A DNA stretch of 64,000 nucleotides from Neorhizobium lilium (GCF_004053875.1 NZ_SBIP01000001.1:496001-560000); one strand, 5' to 3'; counted from the stretch's first letter, positions 1-9,365 are shown. Translations and numbers: made by a program. The notes: generated from the letters alone by a model not told the origin.

Positions 1-416
1 ACATCCAGCGCCACCCCGTCGTCGCGTTCTGCGCGGGTCTCCCCGACGCAGATGATGCTGGTGAGCCCGGCTCCGTGAGCCGCAGCTGCCTTGCGTGCAA
101 CCGTCAAGTTGGATTCATGATAAACGGCGCGCCGTTCGGAATGCCCTAGGATGACAAATCTCGCGCCAACGTCACAGAGCATCGAGGCGGAGATGTCGCT
201 CGTGAAGGCGCCTGACGGTTTCGAGTGGCAATCCTGGGCGCCGATGGCGATGTGCGATCCGCGGACCTGCTCTGCAGCCTTCTCGATCAAGGTGAAGGGC
301 GGGCAAACGACAATGTCGCATGTCGCGCTGCCCGTCAGTTCCTTGAGCATGTCGATCTCGGCGAGAGACGACGCCAGACCGTTCATCTTCCAGTTCCCTG
401 CCAACAGATTGCGCAT
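1..416 (-). CDS. tpiA: Triosephosphate isomerase, N-terminal part (3' end outside window)
   Basis: Interconverts dihydroxyacetone phosphate and glyceraldehyde 3-phosphate in the cytosol. About 138 residues are present. The N-terminal AGNWKMNG motif (residues 6-13) contains the active-site Asn and Lys, and the VILGHSERR motif carries the electrophilic His. The catalytic Glu would lie beyond the window edge. The ATG at 416 lies four bases after the stop of the upstream SDR gene, so the two are probably co-transcribed. Beside a sugar importer, kinase and transketolase this is probably a pathway-dedicated copy. A homologue isomerising a tetrulose phosphate, as known for the erythritol pathway, is the alternative and cannot be excluded from the visible part. 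Confidence 0.9.
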   Translation of the reverse strand, partial: MRNLLAGNWKMNGLASSLAEIDMLKELTGSATCDIVVCPPFTLIEKAAEQVRGSHIAIGAQDCHSKPSGAFTSDISASMLCDVGARFVILGHSERRAVYHESNLTVARKAAAAHGAGLTSIICVGETRAERDDGVALD

Positions 417-420
417 CGCG

Positions 421-1209
421 TCACCAGCAGCAGAAGCCGCCATCGACCAGCAGGTCGACGCCGGTCACGAAACTTGCCGCACCTGACAGCAGGAATACGG
501 CCGGGCCCACCATCTCGTCGACAGTCGCCATGCGCTGCATCGGCGTCTGCTCCTCGAAAAGCTTGGTCTGATGGATCATTTCCGGTCGGGTATTCATAGG
601 GGTTGCCGTGTATCCGGGGGAGATCGTGTTGACGCGCACGCCACGGTCCACCCATTCCATGGCCAGGGATTTCGACATGTGAATCACGCCGGCCTTGGAG
701 GCGTTGTAATGGGCTTGGCTGAGACCGCGGTTGACGATTACGCCCGACATCGATGCGATGTTCACGATCGCCCCGCGGCCGTGTCTCAGCATGGCGCGGG
801 CTTCGGCCTGGCAGGAGAGGAAGACGCCCTTGAGGTTGATGTCCATCAGCGTCTGATACTGGTCTTCCTCCATGTCCTCGGCTGGATTGGCGTTGGCGAT
901 CCCGGCCGCGTTGACGGCAAGAGAAAGGGCGCCGAGTTCCGCTTCCGTCCGCGCGACGGCGTCGGCCAGCGAATCCTTGCTGGTGACGTCGGCGGCGATC
1001 TTGATCGATCGACGGCCTGCCGCCTCGATGTGCTTTGCGGTATGAGCCAATCCGTCATCGGTGCGGCGGTCAAGAAGTGCCACGTCGGCGCCACACTGAG
1101 CAAGGCCGATAGCGATGCGCTGACCTATGCCGCTACCTGCACCCGTGACGATGGCAATATGGCCGTCGAGGTCGAACAGCTTTGGAGCGTTCAGATTTAT
1201 ATCGGACAC
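421..1209 (-). CDS. SDR-family sugar/polyol dehydrogenase
   Basis: Classical short-chain dehydrogenase of 262 residues. It shows the TGAGSGIGQ cofactor loop near residue 22, NAAG, the catalytic Ser and YNASK motif, and a C-terminal GG-F-CCW ending of the kind seen in polyol dehydrogenases. Asp at the end of the second strand (LLDRR) suggests NAD(H) preference. The start is GTG, preceded by AAGGAAG. It lies between the importer ATPase and tpiA on the same strand. It could oxidise an imported polyol to the ketose used by the divergent kinase, or reduce a branched aldose. The exact substrate cannot be read from the sequence. Confidence 0.85.
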   Translation of the reverse strand: MSDINLNAPKLFDLDGHIAIVTGAGSGIGQRIAIGLAQCGADVALLDRRTDDGLAHTAKHIEAAGRRSIKIAADVTSKDSLADAVARTEAELGALSLAVNAAGIANANPAEDMEEDQYQTLMDINLKGVFLSCQAEARAMLRHGRGAIVNIASMSGVIVNRGLSQAHYNASKAGVIHMSKSLAMEWVDRGVRVNTISPGYTATPMNTRPEMIHQTKLFEEQTPMQRMATVDEMVGPAVFLLSGAASFVTGVDLLVDGGFCCW

Positions 1210-1230
1210 CGCGCTTCCTTTCGAGTTGGA

Positions 1231-2709
1231 TTAGATTGTTGCAAGCTCCATGATCGAGACGTCGTTCGCCTCATCACGGTTCAGGATTCCTGCCTGGTTG
1301 CCCTGGGCGAGCACCATGATGCGGTTCGAGACCCCGAGGACTTCTTCGAGGTCCGAGCTGACGACGATGACGGCGACGCCCTGCTTTGCCAGATTGACGA
1401 TGATGTCATAGATGCCGGCGCGGGCGCCCACGTCGATGCCGCGGGTTGGTTCGTCGAGTACCACGACCTTGGGATCGCGCATCAGCCATTTGGCGATGAC
1501 AACCTTTTGCTGGTTGCCGCCGGACAGGTCCGATGCGTGCTGCTCGGCACGGCCTTTCACCCCGAACTTTGCAACGGCCTTCTCGGCGAACCTCTGCTTG
1601 GCGCGGGACGTGATCCATTTGCCGGGCAGCTTGTCGAGATTGGCATAGACGATGTTCTCGCCGATGCGGTGCTCCACGACCAGCCCCTGGTCCTTGCGGT
1701 CCTCGGGAACCATCACGATGCCCTTGGCGATGGCGTCTTTGGGGCTGCGCAGCCTAAGCTCCTCGCCCTCAAGCTTGATCGAGCCCGCACTGATCGGATC
1801 GGCGCCGGAGATCGCCCTAACGAGTTCGGTGCGACCCGCCCCGATAAGTCCCGCGATGCCGAGGATCTCGCCCGCATGGACGTCGAAAGTGACGTTACGG
1901 AACGAGTTCTCCGGAGACGTCAGGCCGGAGACCTGAAGTACGGGGCGGGCGGTCGGTTGCGGGAGAACCGGGAACATGCGATCGAGCGAGCGCCCTACCA
2001 TGCTCTCGACAATGGTGCGGACGGGAGTAGCGCTGTCTGCAAATTCCTGGACGCGCTCCCCGTCTCGGAGCACGACGATGCGGTCGGTAATTCGCTTGAT
2101 CTCGTCCATGCGGTGGGAGATATAAATAATGCCCACTCCCTCGGCGCGCAACTTCCTAACCTGTTCGAACAGTGCCTCGGTCTCTGCACCTCCCAGAGCC
2201 GCCGTCGGCTCATCGAGGATCAGCAGCTTGGCGTTCAGCGCAAGGGCCTTGGCGATCTCGATGAGCTGTTGGCTTGCCGTCGAAAGACCGCTGACCTTGC
2301 GGGTCGCGGGTATATGCAGGTTCAACCGCGAGAGCTGCTGTTGCGCACGGCGGACCATCTGCTGACGATCGACCACGCCGTTCTTCATCGGCCATCTTCC
2401 GATAAAGACGTTTTCCGCGATTGAGAGCTGCGGCAGGAGTTGAAGCTCCTGGTGGATCAGGACCACCCCCTTGTCGATCGCTTCTCTTGGAGTGGCCGGG
2501 GCATAAGGCTGCCCCAGCCACGTCATCTTACCTTCGGAAGGCGTCCGCGATCCGGCGATGATGCCCGACAGCGTCGACTTGCCGGCGCCGTTTTCGCCAA
2601 GGAGAGCAACCACTTCGCCTGGGTACACCTCGAGGCTCACGTTCTTGAGAACCTCAAGCGGCCCATAGCGTTTCGAAATGCCTCTCAGCGACAGAACGGG
2701 TTCGGTCAC
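1231..2709 (-). CDS. CUT2 sugar ABC importer, double ATPase (RbsA/XylG type)
   Basis: Cytoplasmic ATPase of 492 residues with two fused nucleotide-binding modules, the standard CUT2 length. Module 1 has Walker A GENGAGKS near residue 37, a degenerate signature (LSTASQQ) and Walker B LLILDEPT. Module 2 has the usual weakened P-loop (GLIGAGRTE), an intact LSGGNQQK signature and VVVLDEPTRG. The start is GTG, preceded by GGAG. It follows the binding-protein gene by 28 bases. It powers uptake of the sugar bound by the protein encoded at 2738-3667. Confidence 0.93.
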   Translation of the reverse strand: MTEPVLSLRGISKRYGPLEVLKNVSLEVYPGEVVALLGENGAGKSTLSGIIAGSRTPSEGKMTWLGQPYAPATPREAIDKGVVLIHQELQLLPQLSIAENVFIGRWPMKNGVVDRQQMVRRAQQQLSRLNLHIPATRKVSGLSTASQQLIEIAKALALNAKLLILDEPTAALGGAETEALFEQVRKLRAEGVGIIYISHRMDEIKRITDRIVVLRDGERVQEFADSATPVRTIVESMVGRSLDRMFPVLPQPTARPVLQVSGLTSPENSFRNVTFDVHAGEILGIAGLIGAGRTELVRAISGADPISAGSIKLEGEELRLRSPKDAIAKGIVMVPEDRKDQGLVVEHRIGENIVYANLDKLPGKWITSRAKQRFAEKAVAKFGVKGRAEQHASDLSGGNQQKVVIAKWLMRDPKVVVLDEPTRGIDVGARAGIYDIIVNLAKQGVAVIVVSSDLEEVLGVSNRIMVLAQGNQAGILNRDEANDVSIMELATI

Positions 2710-2737
2710 GGCACGTCTCCTTGAAGTCGTCGGAGGA

Positions 2738-3667
2738 TTACGGGTGGTTGGCGATGAAGCCGGCGACGTTATCCTTGGTCGTCAACGTGGCGTCCATCAG
2801 TTGAACCGGCGGCACTTTTTCACCGGCGGCCAGCTTGATGGCGTTGGCGACAGCATCACGGCCCATCTTCTGGGTCTGCTGCGTGGCCGTGACGTCGAAG
2901 ACGCCCTTGCCGAGCGCTTCAAGCGCTGCGGTATCGCCATCAAAGCCGCCGAGAATGATCTTCTGCGAAGGGTTGCCGACTTTGATTGCCTGGGCGGCGC
3001 CGAGCGCCAGGGCGTCCGCCTGGGCAAATACGATCGAAACATCCGGGTTGGCCTGCAGCATGTTCTGCATGATCTGGAAACCTTCGTCCTGGCCCCAGAT
3101 GTTGGAATACTGTTCGGCAACAACCTTGACGTCCGGATTGGCCTTGAGGCTCTCGGCGCAACCCTTGGAGCGGTCTACTTCCGGGGTCGTCCCCTTCTGG
3201 CCGTGAATGATCACCATCTTGCCCTTGCCGCCGGCCTGCTTCAGAATGTAGTCGCAAACGTTCTTGGCCGAGGTGACGGAATCGGTGGCGAGGAAGGTAT
3301 CGCCAGGTGCGCCTTCCGCATTGCGGTCGACGTTGACAACGGGAACGCCGGCGCTCTTGGCAAGCTTGACCGGCACCGTAGCGGCTGCAGCGCCGGCCGG
3401 GATGTAGATAAGGGCACCGATGTTCTGGGTGAGAAGGTCCTGAATCTGATTCACTTGCGTCGGGCCGTCGCCCTTGGCGTCGACCGTCACGACTTCGATA
3501 CCCCGTTTCTTAGCCTCGGCTTCCACGGACTGCTTGATCTGGTTGAAGAAGTTTGCCTGAAGGTTGGCGACGGCCAAGCCGAGCTTCTTGAGCTCGGCGG
3601 CCTGGACCGAACCGAGAGAGAGGCCGAGAATTGCGGCCGAGGCAAGCATAGTGCGAGCGATGTTCAT
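2738..3667 (-). CDS. CUT2 sugar ABC importer, periplasmic binding protein
   Basis: Ribose-type periplasmic binding protein (Peripla_BP_4 family), 309 residues. It has a Sec signal peptide ending around the AQ-AAE junction at residue 23, then two lobes with motifs such as LTQNIGALIYIPAG and GGFDGDTAA. GGAGGAAATAG precedes the ATG. Gene order in the operon is permease, binding protein, ATPase, which is unusual because the binding protein normally comes first. The ligand is not readable; from the neighbours it should be a pentose, a branched pentose or a short polyol. Confidence 0.92.
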   Translation of the reverse strand: MNIARTMLASAAILGLSLGSVQAAELKKLGLAVANLQANFFNQIKQSVEAEAKKRGIEVVTVDAKGDGPTQVNQIQDLLTQNIGALIYIPAGAAAATVPVKLAKSAGVPVVNVDRNAEGAPGDTFLATDSVTSAKNVCDYILKQAGGKGKMVIIHGQKGTTPEVDRSKGCAESLKANPDVKVVAEQYSNIWGQDEGFQIMQNMLQANPDVSIVFAQADALALGAAQAIKVGNPSQKIILGGFDGDTAALEALGKGVFDVTATQQTQKMGRDAVANAIKLAAGEKVPPVQLMDATLTTKDNVAGFIANHP

Positions 3668-3695
3668 TCTATTTCCTCCGTGTTGTTAACTGAAA

Positions 3696-3723
3696 CCCGC
3701 AGGATAAATCCTCCACCCGCGGG
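3696..3723 (-). other. Intercistronic hairpin between permease and binding-protein genes
   Basis: CCCGC (3696-3700) pairs with GCGGG (3719-3723), with an inner AGGA/TCCT pairing. There is no T-run, so it looks more like an mRNA-processing or stabilising stem than a full terminator. It lies just upstream of the binding-protein gene. Confidence 0.4.
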
Positions 3724-3769
3724 CTATTGATCCGCCCCGAACTCTTCGGAGGGAATTGCTGGGCGATTG

Positions 3770-4789
3770 TCAGGCCCGCCGGCGACGGATGGTCTCCGCT
3801 CCAACTGCAAGCACGATGACGACGCCGATGATGACCTGCTGAAGAAACGGCGACACGTTCAGCAGGTTGAGCCCGTTGCGCAAGACGCCAATGATCAAAA
3901 CCCCAATGAGAGTTCCGCCGATACCGCCCGAGCCGCCCGAGAGAGAAGTACCTCCAATGACGACCGCAGCGATCGTATCGAGCTCGTAGCCGAAGCCGCT
4001 GGAGGGCTGGACGGAGTCTAGTCGAGCAGCAAGGACAATGCCGGCTAGACCTGCCAGGACTGCGCTGACGACGTAGACGCCGATGGTGACGATCTGCGTA
4101 TTGATGCCTGCCAGACGGGCGACCTCCGGATTTCCGCCGACAGCGTAGAGCATGCGGCCTTCGGCGCGGAAATGCAGGAAGATCCATGCCGCCAGAAGCA
4201 CTGCGAGCATCAGGAAGACCGTCGCGGTCAGAACTCCGAAATGGCGGTCGATCGCCAACATCGTAAACCAGTCTGGAAAGCCGACGATCTGCTGTCCATC
4301 CGTAATCATATTGGCCACACCGCGCGCCGCGGACATCATCGCGAGAGTGGCGATAAATGCAGGCACCCGGAACAGCGTCACCAAGAGCCCGACGAGAAGG
4401 CCACTGACTGCGGAGGCTGCCAGCGCGAAGACGATCGCAAGCGGCATTGGCATTCCAGCAATATTAGCGGTCCAACCCATGACCATCATCGACAGCGCAA
4501 GAACCGATCCGACCGACAGGTCTATGCCACCGATGAGAATAACGAAGGTCATTCCGACCGCCATAATCCCAAGCACGGTGATCTGGTCGAGGATGTTGAG
4601 GCCGTTGCGAAGCGAAAGGAATGCGTCCGTGCTGATGCTCAAAAACAGGCAAAGGGCGAGCAGGCCAACCAGCGGCCCCGTAGCGCCCGTGAGCTTCTTG
4701 AGCCATGTCCCTGACGGACGGCTCTGTTCATTAATATCGAGCGCCACCATCACTCCTCCCTTGAAGCAAGTCCGGTTATAACCAGTCAA
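3770..4789 (-). CDS. CUT2 sugar ABC importer, membrane permease
   Basis: RbsC-like inner-membrane permease (BPD_transp_2), 339 residues with about 8-10 hydrophobic segments. The family motifs GGIDLSVGS (residues 87-95) and GGTSLSGGSGGIGGT near the C-terminus are present. It is the first gene of the leftward operon and is transcribed away from the transketolase operon. An ATG preceded by GGGAGG fits the start. It forms the channel for the binding protein and ATPase encoded downstream. Confidence 0.93.
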   Translation of the reverse strand: MTGYNRTCFKGGVMVALDINEQSRPSGTWLKKLTGATGPLVGLLALCLFLSISTDAFLSLRNGLNILDQITVLGIMAVGMTFVILIGGIDLSVGSVLALSMMVMGWTANIAGMPMPLAIVFALAASAVSGLLVGLLVTLFRVPAFIATLAMMSAARGVANMITDGQQIVGFPDWFTMLAIDRHFGVLTATVFLMLAVLLAAWIFLHFRAEGRMLYAVGGNPEVARLAGINTQIVTIGVYVVSAVLAGLAGIVLAARLDSVQPSSGFGYELDTIAAVVIGGTSLSGGSGGIGGTLIGVLIIGVLRNGLNLLNVSPFLQQVIIGVVIVLAVGAETIRRRRA

Positions 4790-4955
4790 TTACGCATAAT
4801 TATTCACGTCTGCCGGAAAATTCATTAACAATTCGGCGCTGCTGTGTCAATACCCACTTGGCTGCCCCACTGGTATATGCGGTATAACTTTCACTTGACT
4901 AATCGGCAGTCTCTGCAAAAATATCGGTCTATGCATATTTATTCAGGAGTGGACT
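4790..4955. promoter_or_regulatory. Divergent promoter region with a 13-base direct repeat
   Basis: This 166-base AT-rich gap separates the leftward importer operon from the rightward transketolase operon. It holds GCATAATTATTCA at 4794-4806 and GCATATTTATTCA at 4933-4945 (12 of 13 bases identical), one beside each start codon. They are candidate operators for the SorC regulator encoded at 8275. A TTGACT-like -35 element lies near 4893. This is inference from pattern only. Confidence 0.5.
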
Positions 4956-5768
4956 ATGGAGATTAGCGAACTCGAGCGAATGGCTCGCCAGATCCGCCTG
5001 CGCGATCTTCGGGCCGTCTATGAAGCAGGGGCCGGCCATATCGGCGGGGAGATGTCGGTCATCGACGTGCTGACGGCGCTCTACTTCCGCGTTCTGCGCC
5101 TGTGGCCGGACCAGCCGAAGAACCCGGAGCGCGACCGGTTCGTGCTCTCGAAGGGCCATACCGCCTGCGCACTCTATGTCACGTTGGCGAAGCGCGGCTT
5201 CATTCCGGAAGAAGAAATTTCGACTTTCCTGAAGCCGCATTCACGGCTGAACGGTCATCCGAACTGCAACAAGGTTCCGGGTGTCGAGACCAATACAGGA
5301 CCTCTCGGCCATGGATTGCCCGTTGCAGTTGGAATGGCAAAGGCGGCGAAGCTGTCCGGCGCCGGATACCACACCTATGTGGTCACCGGCGATGGCGAGA
5401 TGCAGGAAGGGTCGAACTGGGAAGCCATCATGGCTGCGGCGCAGTTCAAACTCGACAACCTGACGCTGATCATCGACCACAACCGTTTCCAGCAGGGTGC
5501 CTCTCTCTCCGAGACCAATGACCTCGCCCCTTTGCGGCCGAAGCTTGAAGCTTTTGCATGGGACGTGACCGAGATCGACGGCAACAACATGCACGAGGTT
5601 GTCCCCGCGCTTGAGCATCGCGGCGATCGGCCACACTGCATCGTTGCCCACACGAACAAGGGTCACGGCATCTCTTTCATGCAGGATACCGTCGATTGGC
5701 ATCACAAGGTTCCCAACAAGGAACAGTACGAAATTGCAGTGGCAGAACTGTCGGAGGCTCTCCAATGA
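4956..5768 (+). CDS. Transketolase-like enzyme, N-terminal (ThDP-binding) subunit
   Basis: 270 residues, corresponding to the first third of a full transketolase. The thiamine diphosphate motif runs from GDGEMQEG to DHNRFQQG. AGHIGGEMS, KGHTACALY and GPLGHGL supply the expected active-site His residues. It is translationally coupled to the second subunit by an ATGA overlap. Split transketolases of this type beside an FGGY kinase occur in the D-apulose 4-phosphate transketolase pathway (AptA/AptB), which makes xylulose 5-phosphate and DHAP. That function is suggested by context, not proven. A general transketolase is the alternative. Confidence 0.9.
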   Translation: MEISELERMARQIRLRDLRAVYEAGAGHIGGEMSVIDVLTALYFRVLRLWPDQPKNPERDRFVLSKGHTACALYVTLAKRGFIPEEEISTFLKPHSRLNGHPNCNKVPGVETNTGPLGHGLPVAVGMAKAAKLSGAGYHTYVVTGDGEMQEGSNWEAIMAAAQFKLDNLTLIIDHNRFQQGASLSETNDLAPLRPKLEAFAWDVTEIDGNNMHEVVPALEHRGDRPHCIVAHTNKGHGISFMQDTVDWHHKVPNKEQYEIAVAELSEALQ

Positions 5769-6727
5769 ACGCGCCCGTAAACTCACCCAAGCTCTACGAT
5801 TGCCGGGATGCCTTTGCAGCCACGCTGGAACGGCTGGCAACCGAGGATGACACCATCGTCGCCGTCTGCAACGACTCGGTCGGCTCCTCGAAGCTCGGCG
5901 GCTTCAAGACGAAGTTTCCAGACCGGCTGGTCAATGTCGGCATCGCAGAACAGAATATGGTCGGCGTCGGCGCTGGATTAGCAAACGGCGGTCGTCTTCC
6001 ATACGTGTGTGGCGCCGCGCCGTTTCTGACGGGAAGATCGCTCGAGCAGATCAAAGCCGATATCTGCTATTCGAATGCCAATGTGAAGCTCGTCGGGATC
6101 TCCTCCGGCATGGCCTATGGCGAGCTCGGGCCGACCCATCACTCGATCGAGGACTTTGCCTGGACCCGTGTCCTGCCCAACCTGCCGGTGATTGCCCCTT
6201 GCGACCGGATCGAGACGGCGGCCGCGGTCGAATGGGCGGCAAGCTATAGCGGTCCGTGCTTTCTGCGCCTCTCCCGCGTCGGCGTGCCGGACCTTCTTCC
6301 CGAAGGACACAAATTTGTACTCGGGAAGGCCAATCTTCTTCGAGAGGGTTCGGATGTCACGCTGATCGCTAACGGCACATTGACCCATCGCATGATGAAG
6401 GCTGCATCAATCCTCGCCGAGCGTGGAATCAATGCAAGGGTCCTCAATCTCGCAACCGTTCGCCCCATCGACGAGGAAGCCATCATCGCTGCCGCCAATG
6501 AAACGGGAGCGATCGTGACGGCGGAGGAGCACTCCGTGTTCGGCGGACTCGGCTCTGCGGTCGCAGAGGTCGTTGTCGATCACTCACCCGTGCCGATGAG
6601 GAGGCTTGGGGTTCCGGGGATCTTCGCTCCGACCGGTTCCGCCGAGTTCCTTCTCGACGAGTTCGGCATGGCGCCGTCGGCGATCGCCGATGCCGCGCAG
6701 GAACTCATCAGGCGCAAGAAGGCCTGA
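5765..6727 (+). CDS. Transketolase-like enzyme, C-terminal subunit
   Basis: 320 residues carrying the pyrimidine-binding and C-terminal transketolase domains. GIAEQNM holds the Glu that activates thiamine diphosphate, and EEHSVFGGLG is the typical C-domain motif. The start is the ATG at 5765, which overlaps the stop of the first subunit and is preceded by GGAGG; longer upstream readings lie inside that gene. It forms a heteromer with the product of 4956-5768. The kinase gene follows after 60 bases, so a kinase product is the likely ketose-phosphate donor. Confidence 0.9.
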   Translation: MNAPVNSPKLYDCRDAFAATLERLATEDDTIVAVCNDSVGSSKLGGFKTKFPDRLVNVGIAEQNMVGVGAGLANGGRLPYVCGAAPFLTGRSLEQIKADICYSNANVKLVGISSGMAYGELGPTHHSIEDFAWTRVLPNLPVIAPCDRIETAAAVEWAASYSGPCFLRLSRVGVPDLLPEGHKFVLGKANLLREGSDVTLIANGTLTHRMMKAASILAERGINARVLNLATVRPIDEEAIIAAANETGAIVTAEEHSVFGGLGSAVAEVVVDHSPVPMRRLGVPGIFAPTGSAEFLLDEFGMAPSAIADAAQELIRRKKA

Positions 6728-6787
6728 CATGCACGAATAACCCGGGACATACCACCGCCCGGGCCATCATGATTTGGGAGGATCAAT

Positions 6788-8254
6788 ATGAAGGCCATTC
6801 TGGCGATCGACCAGGGAACCACCAACTCGAAAGCAGTTCTGGTGTGTGAACAGGGGGAGATACTTGCCAGGGGCTCTGCCTCGGTCGGGATTTCCTATCC
6901 GAAACCCGGTTGGGTCGAGCAGGATCCGCGCCGCCTTTACGCTTCCGTCTGCGAAGCGGTGGAAGCATGCCTGAAGACCGTTTCCGGGGTCGTCGTCGAA
7001 GCGGTCGCGATTTCCAATCAGCGCGAGTCGGTGACCGCATGGGACGCCGAGACAGGCGAGCCTCTGGGGCCTGTAATCAGTTGGCAGTGCCGGCGAACGG
7101 CATCCGACTGCGAGCGGCTGATGGCAGACGGACACCTCGATCGCATCCAAGCGCTGACGGGCCTTCCGCTTGACCCGATGTTTCCAGGGTCAAAGTTCCG
7201 ATGGCTGCTGGACCGGATCCCGGCTGGCCGCCCCGTCCGCCTCGGCACGATCGACAGTTGGCTCGTGCACTGCCTGACGGCCGGCCGGCAGCACGTCTGC
7301 GATGCTTCGAACGCAGCCAGAAGCCAGCTCTTTGATCTCCGGGCTCAGGTCTGGAGCGACGAGCTCGGCGAAATCTTTGGCGTCGATACTTCCCTGCTTC
7401 CGAAAGTTCTGGATAGTTCCGACGACTTCGGCACCACCCGCGGGCTGCCCGGCGTGGCGGACGGCACGCCGATCAGAGCCGCCATAGGGGACAGCCACGC
7501 CGCCCTCTTCGGTCACGGAGCCTTCAAGCCGGGCGATGGTAAAGTAACGTTTGGAACCGGATCCTCGGTGATGACAACTTTGCCGGTCTTCATTGCCCCT
7601 CGCAACGGCATAACGACCACCGTCGCCTGGCGCATCGGCGGCACTCCGACTTTCGCCTTCGAAGGCAATATTCTTGTTTCCGCTGCCAGCCTGCCATGGA
7701 TGGCTGGCATTCTCGGCCTCGCGGATGTTGCCGCGCTGATCGATCTTGCGGAAACTGCGGAGCCTGGCGGGCCCGGCTTCGTACCGGCCTTTGTCGGGCT
7801 GGGCGCACCCTACTGGAACTCTGACGCGCGCGCCCTTTTCTCTCAAATTGGCTTCAGCACGACTCGTGCCCAGATGGCGCGGGCCGTGACCGACTCCATT
7901 GCATTCCAGGTCCACGATGTCATCGCAGCCATGAAGGCGCAGAGCGGCGGCGAACTCGGCGCTCTTTATGTCGATGGGGGACCCAGTCAGAACCGCTTCC
8001 TGATGCAAGGCGTAGCGGATCTCATCGAACACGCGGTCATTCAACGCGATGCCCCGGAAGCCTCTGCTCTGGGTGCCGCCTATCTGGCAGGCCTTTCTCT
8101 GGGCATGTGGCGGGACTTCGACCAGATCGTAGCACTTCCCCGCAGCGCGCAGGTCATCAATCCCCGACCTCTTGAACGTAGGTCTCTGCTCGATACCTGG
8201 AATGACGCCCTCAACCGCTCGACGTGGCGTTCGCCACCGGATACACGTGAATAA
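6788..8254 (+). CDS. FGGY-family carbohydrate kinase
   Basis: 488 residues, glycerol/xylulose kinase type. N-terminal AIDQGTTNSKAVL is the phosphate-1 loop, ISNQRESVTAWD contacts substrate, GDSHAALFGHG carries the probable catalytic Asp, and GGPSQNRFLMQ is the adenosine motif. GGGAGG precedes the ATG. It phosphorylates a sugar or ketose using ATP in the cytosol. Position after a split transketolase suggests a D-apulose or tetrulose kinase. Glycerol kinase is less likely because no glycerol-3-phosphate dehydrogenase is nearby. FGGY substrates cannot be assigned reliably from motifs. Confidence 0.9.
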   Translation: MKAILAIDQGTTNSKAVLVCEQGEILARGSASVGISYPKPGWVEQDPRRLYASVCEAVEACLKTVSGVVVEAVAISNQRESVTAWDAETGEPLGPVISWQCRRTASDCERLMADGHLDRIQALTGLPLDPMFPGSKFRWLLDRIPAGRPVRLGTIDSWLVHCLTAGRQHVCDASNAARSQLFDLRAQVWSDELGEIFGVDTSLLPKVLDSSDDFGTTRGLPGVADGTPIRAAIGDSHAALFGHGAFKPGDGKVTFGTGSSVMTTLPVFIAPRNGITTTVAWRIGGTPTFAFEGNILVSAASLPWMAGILGLADVAALIDLAETAEPGGPGFVPAFVGLGAPYWNSDARALFSQIGFSTTRAQMARAVTDSIAFQVHDVIAAMKAQSGGELGALYVDGGPSQNRFLMQGVADLIEHAVIQRDAPEASALGAAYLAGLSLGMWRDFDQIVALPRSAQVINPRPLERRSLLDTWNDALNRSTWRSPPDTRE

Positions 8255-8274
8255 AATTCATATCGGGATGGACG

Positions 8275-9228
8275 ATGGCCAGACTCAACGAACTTCGCCT
8301 GATTTCGCGCGTAGCCCAAATGTATCACATTGAGGGACGGCGGCAGGCGGAGATCGCGCAGCATTTGCGCCTGTCCCAGGCGACGGTTTCGCGCATGCTG
8401 AAGCGCGCCGAGGCCGAGGACATCGTGCGGACCACGGTCATCCCCCCTGCGGGTACCTATAACGAGCTCGAGGCCGCGCTGCGTGCCAAATACGAGCTGC
8501 CTGAAGCGATTGTCGTGGAATGCACGGAGGACCGGGACGGCGCCATCATGGTGCGCATCGGAGAAGCGGCGGCTCATCTCCTGGAGGTGACGCTCGCACC
8601 GGGTGAGATCATCGGCGTGTCGAGCTGGAGCCAGACGATCTTCAAGATGGTCGAAAACATTCATCCCCAGAAGAGCGCTCAAGCAAAATACGTGGTGCAG
8701 ACCCTGGGCGGCATGGGTGATCCCTCCGTGCAGACCCATGCGACACAGCTCACGACGCGTCTTGCACGGCTGACCGGTGCGGAACCGAAACTCCTGCCCG
8801 TCCAAGGCGTGACAACGTCGCGCGAGGCGAAACTCCTCATGCAGGCGGACCCTTTCGTGCGCGAGACGATGGATCTGTTCGGCAGCATTACGCTTGCCAT
8901 CGTTGGTATCGGTGCTGTTGAACCGTCGGAACTGCTGGCGCGATCGGGCAACATATTTTCGTCGCGGGAGCTGGCGGACCTCGCCGAGGCGGGAGCGGTC
9001 GGCGATATCTCGCTGCGTTTTTTCGACAAGAATGGCAAAGGTGTGAAGACCCCTTTGGACGAGCGGGTTCTCGGTCTTCCGCTGGAAGACCTTGCACGGG
9101 TGGAGCGAGTGATCGCCCTTGCCGGAGGCGCTAAGAAGACAGCGGCGATCGCCGGCGCGCTACGCGTCGGGGTCATAGACATGCTGGTGACCGACAAGTT
9201 CACGGCGCAGAGATTGATTGACCTCTAG
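8275..9228 (+). CDS. SorC-family sugar-responsive transcriptional regulator
   Basis: 317 residues. An N-terminal helix-turn-helix (RRQAEIAQHLRLSQATVSRM, about residues 22-41) is followed by a SorC sugar-phosphate-binding domain to the end, closing with LAGGAKKTAAIAGAL and TDKFTAQRL. It is the last gene of the transketolase-kinase operon and probably senses the kinase product, as EryD and SorC-type proteins do for phosphorylated sugars. The direct repeats at 4794 and 4933 are its candidate targets. A remnant of a related gene lies at 29551-29670. Confidence 0.93.
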   Translation: MARLNELRLISRVAQMYHIEGRRQAEIAQHLRLSQATVSRMLKRAEAEDIVRTTVIPPAGTYNELEAALRAKYELPEAIVVECTEDRDGAIMVRIGEAAAHLLEVTLAPGEIIGVSSWSQTIFKMVENIHPQKSAQAKYVVQTLGGMGDPSVQTHATQLTTRLARLTGAEPKLLPVQGVTTSREAKLLMQADPFVRETMDLFGSITLAIVGIGAVEPSELLARSGNIFSSRELADLAEAGAVGDISLRFFDKNGKGVKTPLDERVLGLPLEDLARVERVIALAGGAKKTAAIAGALRVGVIDMLVTDKFTAQRLIDL

Positions 9229-9365
9229 ACAGACCAAATCTTCTCCCTTCTGGCAAGCCACGAGCAGGGGAAGCACGGTGCGGAGAGCATATCGAACGCC
9301 ACTCCCGTTCGGGCACGACGAAGCGTTGCCGCTTCCTCATGCCCGGCTGCAGAGATCTTCAATAA

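Noticed and set aside
571..2424. 617-codon open frame on the plus strand
   Set aside because: It lies wholly opposite the SDR and ABC ATPase genes, which have clear motifs; a GC-rich antisense shadow.
6728..6787. CCCGGG...CCCGGG as a terminator between transketolase and kinase genes
   Set aside because: The hexamer is self-complementary and repeated, but the stem lacks a T-run and the genes look co-transcribed.
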